Made by a program: the position numbers and the translations under genes. Positions 57,796 through 64,000 of a stretch of DNA of 64,000 bases are shown one piece after another (position 1 is the stretch's first letter; each line of letters opens with the position of its first letter). This stretch comes from Ephemerocybe angulata (Eukaryota > Basidiomycota > Agaricomycetes > Agaricales > Psathyrellaceae): the NCBI GenBank assembly GCA_013368325.1, contig JAACJK010000058.1:1-64000 (forward strand), in the 5' to 3' direction. Below the pieces are notes generated by a model, which did no database searches, was not told the origin of the DNA, and saw only the letters and a program-made list of their open reading frames with translations.

Positions 57796-58283
57796 GCAAG
57801 GAGGAACTGGCAAGCTAAAAATGATTAGTACGCTCTCCAGGGCTGATTATCTTCCAAAGTAATCGTTGTCCTCGTACTTGATTTCTTCGCGTGCCAGCGA
57901 AACAGTCGAAGTGTCAAACGGAATAGAGGGCGAGTGGGAACAGTTCCTGCAATATGGCAGAACTTTGCATGCCTGGTCCCAGGAGAGGATGTGAAGATCA
58001 TATTTCAACCTATTCGCCAGTGTCTCAGCGATGCACATGCCGATATCTGAGGTGACCATGAGCGTTCTGGCCAAGTTCTGGCCAAGTTCATGGAATGAGC
58101 GCTGGCAGCGGCGTCGGGATTGTTCGGCGCTCCGGTCATCTAATCTTATCTGATCCGTCCTACCGCCTATCAAACTCGACCCTGATTCAATATTTCCGAT
58201 ATGACTCGCTCATTTTCTACCAACTCTCTATAAAACCCCACGTAATCCCTCCAAACCTTCTACAAGCCCTCTAAGAACACGAA
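57796..58283. other. Intergenic stretch before HIS5
   Basis: No supported gene. The promoter of the aminotransferase lies at the right end. Confidence 0.5.
58229..58235 (+). promoter_or_regulatory. TATA box of the aminotransferase gene
   Basis: TATAAAA 55 bases before the ATG at 58284, preceded by a pyrimidine-rich stretch. Confidence 0.55.
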
Positions 58284-59695
58284 ATGCCCATCCTCGGACT
58301 CCCCCCAAACCAGCCCGACCCGTACCCAGCGCACTTCAGCATCGAATCCGCCATTAGACCAAACATTCTCGCACTTCACCCATACCGTTGTGCCAGGGAC
58401 GATTACTCAGAAGGCATCCTTCTCGACGCGAACGAGAACTCTCTTGGGCACTCTATCGTCTCATCTTCATCTTCGTCGCCAAATGCCGATGGTACTGCAG
58501 CAATTGAAGAAACCCTGGCACTCCCGTTGCACCGATACCCCTCCCCTGTGCACCTTCCAATCAAGGAGCGCATCGCCGCCCTGCGCGCCCTGCCATCGCC
58601 CGAGAACGTCTTCCTCGGTGTCGGGTCGGACGAAGTCTTAGATCTCCTCATTCGCGTGTTCGTCAAGCCTGGCATCTCTGCAGACGATCGAGGCAACGAG
58701 AAGATCCTCATCACGCCCCCGACCTACGGAATGTACGGGGTATGCGCTCAGGTGAACGATGTTGGCGTTGTGAAGGTACCGCTGAGAGTCAAGGAAGAAG
58801 AGGTAAATGGACGGGAAGGAGGAAAGGATGGGAGGTTCAGCTTAGATGTCGAGGCACTCAAGAAGGCGGTCTTAAAGGAGAAGGAATTGGGAAACACCGT
58901 CAAGGTCATCTTCTTGTGTTCTCCTGGGAACCCCACCGGAACCTTGATCGATCTGGACTCTGTGAAGGAAGTGCTGGAGTGGGAAGAGTTCAAGGGCATC
59001 GTGCTGGTGGATGAGGCGTATATCGACTTTGTTGGCTCGGCGGAGGACAGCGATCCCGACGCCGAGGTCCGCAAGGCGAGCGCGGGTAGCTTGATTGGCA
59101 AGTATGACAATCTCGTTGTCACCCAGACATTTAGCAAGGGCTTTGGTCTTGCTGGAATTCGGTGCGTCCCCCCTTGAATTCTCTTCATTAGAGAGGATCT
59201 AACCTATTCCGCGCTCGGACAACCACTGTTAGACTCGGAATTGCCCTCGCCTCCCTTCCCGTTGTGCAGATTCTCTCCAACACCAAAGCGCCCTATAACG
59301 TCTCCGTACCCACGGCACACCTCGCCGAGAAGGCCCTCACTCCCGAATCCCTCGAGTTCTGGCGCTCCAACGTTCGAACCCTCAAAGCCAACCGTGCCTC
59401 CCTTATCTCGTCCCTTCGCTCCCTGGCCGAAACAGCGTCTGGAGTTGGCCCTATCATTGGGTCAAACGACGCGAACTTTATCCTAGTTAGAATCATGCAG
59501 AAGGGTGATAACACGAAGGCGGACAGCGATCGTGCACAGAAAGTGTACAAGTATTTGGCTGAGCAAGTGGGTGTCGTCGTGAGGTACAGAGGGAACGAGC
59601 TCGGATGCGAGGGATGCTTGAGAGTCACGATTGGCACGGAGGAAGAAAACTCTGAGGTACTGAAGAGGCTGGTCGAGGCATTGGAGAAGAACTGA
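58284..59695 (+). CDS. HIS5: Histidinol-phosphate aminotransferase
   Basis: PLP enzyme converting imidazole-acetol phosphate to histidinol phosphate in histidine synthesis. Two exons (58284-59161 and 59233-59695) join in phase to 446 aa. Recognisable are LHPYRCARDDY, LLDANENS, LPLHRYPSP, FLGVGSDEVLDLLIRVF, the substrate/PLP-site CSPGNPTG and VLVDEAYIDF. The PLP lysine is in TQTFSKGFGLAGIR, near residue 285. The C-terminal GSNDANFILVR and CLRVTIGTEEEN carry the phosphate-binding Arg. A Ser-rich insert after LLDANENSLGHS and a charged loop (EEEVNGREGGKD) are fungal-type insertions. It converges with the ARM-repeat gene, with the two stop codons 118 bases apart. Confidence 0.94.
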
Positions 59696-59813
59696 AGCGA
59701 GTATCATATACGCAAGCGCAATTGCTTCATCTGCGACAATGTAGGATAATATTTTGTGATGAACCCACGAAAGGGATGCAATTGAATATACCAATTTCGT
59801 ACATTGTAGAGCT

Positions 59814-62800
59814 TCAAGAGGTGGTGACCTCTGGAAAATCCTGAATGAACCCTTTAATCTCCACTCGGGCAAGCGCAGAAAGCTCACTCTCCTCGTCGCC
59901 CCCTTCCTCAGTCTCCTCTCCCACCATTCCCTGTAGCGTCTCCCGCAATTCCGATAGCTTCTCCTGCGTCAACGGTGCTTCTTTCAACCCACTCCCCAAA
60001 ATACACGTCTCCCTCACAATCCTGAGTGCCGAAACCCAGATCTCCGACACACTTGTCAAGTCGAACACGGTTTCGAGAGTCCCGAAGGCCAACTCCATAG
60101 CACCTGATTCGACAACGGCACCTACAATCCCCTTCGTCGCCTCTGCCTTCTCATCCTCACCATCCTCCACACCAATGCCAAATGCCTTGAACCCGCTGAG
60201 AAGGTGATATACCCGTTCCAAAACACTCTTCAAGGAGACCCGCGGTTCCCACTGCGCCTGCTTCTTTCCCTTCTTACCCTTTTTCTTCCCCTTTCCACCC
60301 CCCGAACTAGCGCCGGTCTCGGCTGAGCTCGGAGGCTCAACGAGTCCTTCCACCAAGCCCTTCAAGACCCCTTGCACCCCCTTTGCTGCCCCTTTATATC
60401 CCAGCCGAATCAATCCCCCAAGCAAGGGCGCTTCACGGGCGCCTATATCCGGAACGCCATTATCATTCTCTGGATCGTGCTTCTCGTCGTTCAAGAGTTT
60501 CAGCAATCGTGGCACTATGGAGTCTCCTTCACTTGCGGTCGATTCTTTAGGCTTGAACGATGCGACGACTTGGAGGCCGGCCACATAACTTCCAGATGTG
60601 AGGTTGAAGAAGCTGTGCGTCCATGTGAGTGATTGCCGGGCCGCCCAGACCTCTTCGTCGCCTTGATCTTCGGGCTGATTGACGCCTTTGTGAACGGCTC
60701 TGAGGAGGTGCTGAGAGGAGAAAAAGGTTTGTTGGCAGTCGATGACGAGGTCAACGGTCGCATGCTCCTGGAGTCTCCGGATCGTGAACTCGAACACGTT
60801 GACGAGGTCTATCTCCAAGGCCATGGTATCCTCCGGAGATTCAGCCTTCTGCGCCTCCACATCCAACGAGCGTACAAGATCCTTCATCCCTCCTGCGAGA
60901 TAGAATGCGACACAGATAGAGTGGCTGTTGCGGGTCAAATCTCGGATCTGTTCTAGGGCTTGTAATACGTCGGTCGTTGGTAAGAGTGCTTTGAGCGCAT
61001 CAACAAGCGACTCGTAGGCAGGGTTCGCAGGGCTTAGATTCGTTGATTCGACGAAACCTTCGAGGGCGCGGAGGATGGGCCGTAGGTTCCGAGCTGTGCT
61101 GAGGTACGTGCTGAAGAGCGTTTGAGCGAGGTTTGTGCGGAAAGGTGTGAACAATGGGAAGAGGTCCGTAATCAAGGAGCAGGCGCCAGTCACAATCCTG
61201 TATAATAAAAGGGGGTCCATGTGAGTGACGAATAGACCCTGGAAAATATGGGGAGAGAACGTACTCATCGTAGCGATCCGAAGCATCCTGCGCTTTCTTT
61301 AGCTCAGAATCATCAGAAGCTGGCTCAGGCACAGGCGTCTGCAAAGCTTTCAGCAGACTATCAACAACCTCTTGCTTTCCAATCTCGTCCCTCCAAGTCT
61401 CGAACGGATCCTCGACCCAGAACTCGTGCAACTGGTTCACGATCTTCTGCGACTCACTGAGGCTCTCATATGATCCATCTTCAACCAAACTCGCCACCAA
61501 CTTCGGCAGGTGCTCACTTTCCTTGCGCCCAATGTCTTTCTCGACACCCTCCCCGTACAACAGCGCTCGCATAGCCTTCACAGCCAACCTCCGACCTTCG
61601 ATGGTGCCCGTCTCGACACTCGCCTGCGCTGCTTGTAGTTCTTCCATCCGAGAGAAGGCTCCTGCGTCCACCACGGCCTTGGTCACTTGGGCTACGGCGT
61701 CTGTGTACGCATGGCCTCCTTCGGCTGGAAGAAAGGCCGCAAAGAATGCCGTGGACGCTGCAGGGACGAAAGTTGAGCGCAAGGCCTCTTCAACAAGACT
61801 ATAGGTGGTCGGGTGGTTGTAGCAGATCTGAGCAAGAAGATCTGCAGCGCGATGGGAGACAAGGGGGTCGCCCGCGCTGGAGAGGGTAGTGAGAAGTGTG
61901 GAGATTAGCTTGGGGGTCGCGATACGATCCTTCAGCGCCGAGGGGGAGCTGGAGGCAGCGGGCTTTGGACTTTCTTCAGCCACTTCGTCCCCCTCTGCAT
62001 CGAAACCGCCATAGTCGTCCTCGGGTTCCTCCTCCGGTGCTTCATCATCCCCGTTGTCAACGAGTATGTTGGACAGCAAGTCGAATGCTGCGCCGGCTAC
62101 CTGAGGGTTCGTAGTGACCTCCGTCGCCTCGAGGATCGCCGGGAGCACCTCAGGGCTCGTCAATGCCTGAACGATAGCTTTCCTGATGGGCTCAGAGGCG
62201 TCGGCCGAGTATGAATCCGCGAGCTTGGAGAGGGTCGCCGCAGCAAGCACCCGGGACTCTGGGGGAACGTCGGTGTTGCGTAGGCTTCCGACAAGGATGG
62301 GAACGATATCTGCCGCAAAGAGGTGTGCACCAAAAGTTTGATCGAACTCTATAATGGCGATGATGCTGGTCTGGAGGGTGAAGTAAGGTTAGCGTAGGAT
62401 CTGGTATATTCTCAATTAACCAATACTAACTAGGATGGAGCTTGATGTTGTCGCAAGCCCATTGGGGCCCAAAGAACGAATGGCGAAGTCGACAACCCCA
62501 GATTTGATAGCTGCCTCCCGGATCGGGGTGTAGACATGAGCAAGCTGAGAGAACAGACGGAGCTTGACGGCCAAGTCGACCCCGTCGCTCTTCGAAAACG
62601 CCCGCCGGAAGCCGTCAATAACGATGTTGTCGTCTTCGCCTTCCGATGTATACGTATAAAATATGTTGGGGAATGGGACGCTGCCAACTGGATCCCAGCG
62701 AGCGAGGTGCTTGATGAGAGCGACAGCGAAGGTAGGGTGGGACTTGAGGAACCCGTCCGGCATCTCGAAGGTTTCAAAGATGTCGACGATGGAAGAGGAT

Positions 62801-63687
62801 ATGGTGAAGTCAACCTCTGACTCCAACCTTGCGATAAGTGTCTCCAAGATCAGGCTCTGTAGTTCGTCTGGATCTTTGGAGGCGAGTTCTGCAAGTTCGC
62901 TTCGAGAGTTATAAAGGAGTGACAGGGAGGATATGGCCATCGTTCTAGCTTGAGGGTCTGCGGCCTTGGTGGACAAAAGTAAGAAATCCAATGCCCCGGC
63001 CTTGAATGCGAGAGCGCGGTTGCGCTCCTGGCTGTACGCGATGATGCTCTGCAGGGTCTCAGCGGCGGCGGCGACATTTCCGGGATCACTGGATGGGCTA
63101 GCGCTTTCTGTTCCTGTAGTATTTGGAATCCTGAGTACCCCTTTGTACAGTTCGAGAGCCCGGCTTTGGAATGCTTTGTCCTCCTGCGAGCCTTCGAGTA
63201 TCGCCTCGAGTGTGGTCGTGATATTGTACCTGTTTAAAGCTGAGCCTGAGAAGAGGAATCCGATCAGTTCGTGCAATTTGGGTTTGGCTTCAGCGCGGGT
63301 CAGCTCGTTCACTGATATGAGCTTGCATGCTAGGTCGATGAGAGCGCTGCGTCTGTCATCCGCCAGACTGAGTGTGCTGGCAAGGGAGAAGATGTCGGGA
63401 ATCTTGGTAATGAGTTCTTCGGCTACCAGATCCTGTTGGCAGTCGCATGCGTTGGTGAGGGCTTCGATTGCCTGTACGCAGGTACATAATGAGCATTAGA
63501 GATGAAATGTCAGGGGAGTTCCGCGTACCTTCGCGAAAGATTCTTCATTGTCCGATTCCAGGCCTCGATAGAATTGCTGGATTTCATCCGAGCTCAGGGA
63601 AGGAACAGTTGGAGCGTCGTCTGCTTCGTCGTAGGCGTCTATCTCGTCAGAGGCCGGTGTACTGACATCTGAACCCGAGTCAGACAT
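59814..63687 (-). CDS. ARM/HEAT-like repeat protein of unknown function
   Basis: Four exons (63687-63529, 63471-62431, 62370-61265, 61197-59814) join in phase to 1,229 aa. The N-terminus is acidic (SDEIDAYDEADDAPT). Most of the chain is paired amphipathic helices in the ARM/HEAT style, for example SLLYNSRSELAELASKDPDE, QVAGAAFDLLSNILVDNG and SHRAADLLAQICYNHPTTYS. Low-complexity inserts interrupt it: an acidic one (DDEAPEEEPEDDYGGFDAEG) and a Gly/Lys one (GGGKGKKKGKKGKKQ). There is no signal peptide or membrane segment. A scaffold or transport-adaptor role fits the fold, but I cannot assign a named family. Confidence 0.85.
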
Positions 63688-64000
63688 GGTGAAGCGCCTT
63701 CTTGCAGCGAATCAGGGCAGAAAGTTGGGGCAGGAGGCGAGAATGGGTGTCCACTACAGGAATTACCGAGTGAAGAGCCTTAATAACACTCATCTTGACT
63801 CCAGTGATGAGCGATGAGCAGACGTATAGCCAGCGACGCGGGCCCTGAGGGTCATGGGGTGGTTCAGGCACTGAATGAAAAAGCCTCAGGATTCCTTGGA
63901 TCTTCAGATTTGAAGGCTGTGGATTGGGTTGGGAGTGATTTCAAGGCACGGCTTGGGCAGGGTGTCATCGTCTGACGCTGGATGGCTGTTCGCTGCAGGT
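63688..64000. other. Upstream flank of the ARM-repeat gene
   Basis: Promoter side of the minus-strand gene. Only short open frames; nothing else could be supported before the window ends. Confidence 0.4.

Noticed and set aside
1..64000. CRISPR arrays, bacterial-type operons, ribosome binding sites
   Set aside because: Genes are spliced and nuclear-type throughout. No spaced direct-repeat array of CRISPR form was found.

Overview
The window looks like nuclear DNA of a basidiomycete fungus, most likely an Agaricomycete. Genes are split by many 45-70 base GT-AG introns. The conserved genes are eukaryotic: RPN1, cyclin B, a Furry/Tao3 homologue and mitochondrial S15. There are also fungal-type orphans: a seven-helix membrane protein, small secreted proteins and a GTPase-WD40 fusion. 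All calls come from reading the sequence; no database search was run.

Layout. Positions 1-6605 and 9086-15736 are two nearly identical direct copies of one segment. Each carries an intact nine-exon D-2-hydroxyacid dehydrogenase gene (361 aa, minus strand). The left 4 kb of each copy is gene-poor. Each copy ends just after a short inverted repeat. Beyond it, a second and more diverged homology block (6747-7109 and 16363-16726) carries the promoter and first exon of cyclin B. The right-hand block runs into a complete cyclin B gene (16708-18847). The left-hand block runs into a repeat-built, splice-site-rich locus of unknown nature (7208-8955).

Positions 20086-22270 hold a repeated orphan exon unit. 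One unit is interrupted by a 1,560-base non-autonomous CACTA-type transposon (20246-21805). The transposon has CACTA/TAGTG ends, a 3-base AGC target duplication, subterminal repeats and a captured histone H3 fragment. A paralogous empty site lies next to it.

From 23.4 kb to 39.3 kb all genes are on the minus strand: a small basic secreted protein, a helical protein of unknown function, mitochondrial ribosomal protein S15, the 7.5 kb Furry/Tao3/Pag1 gene and a secreted ACMSD-like amidohydrolase. From 40.9 to 49.7 kb the plus strand carries a seven-helix protein, a GTPase-coiled coil-WD40 protein and proteasome subunit RPN1. Four intron-containing tRNA-Leu genes lie at 50.6-52.7 kb. Two paralogous genes for tiny secreted precursors follow (53582-53785 and 55243-55461), both ending in a two-cysteine tail. 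The right end holds a zinc-type MDR oxidoreductase, histidinol-phosphate aminotransferase and a 1,229-aa ARM/HEAT-like protein.

The housekeeping genes serve unrelated pathways (cell cycle, RAM/morphogenesis, proteasome, mitochondrial translation, histidine synthesis), so no functional cluster is evident. The most unusual items are the peptide-precursor pair, the CACTA element with captured H3, the GTPase-WD40 fusion and the duplicated segment.
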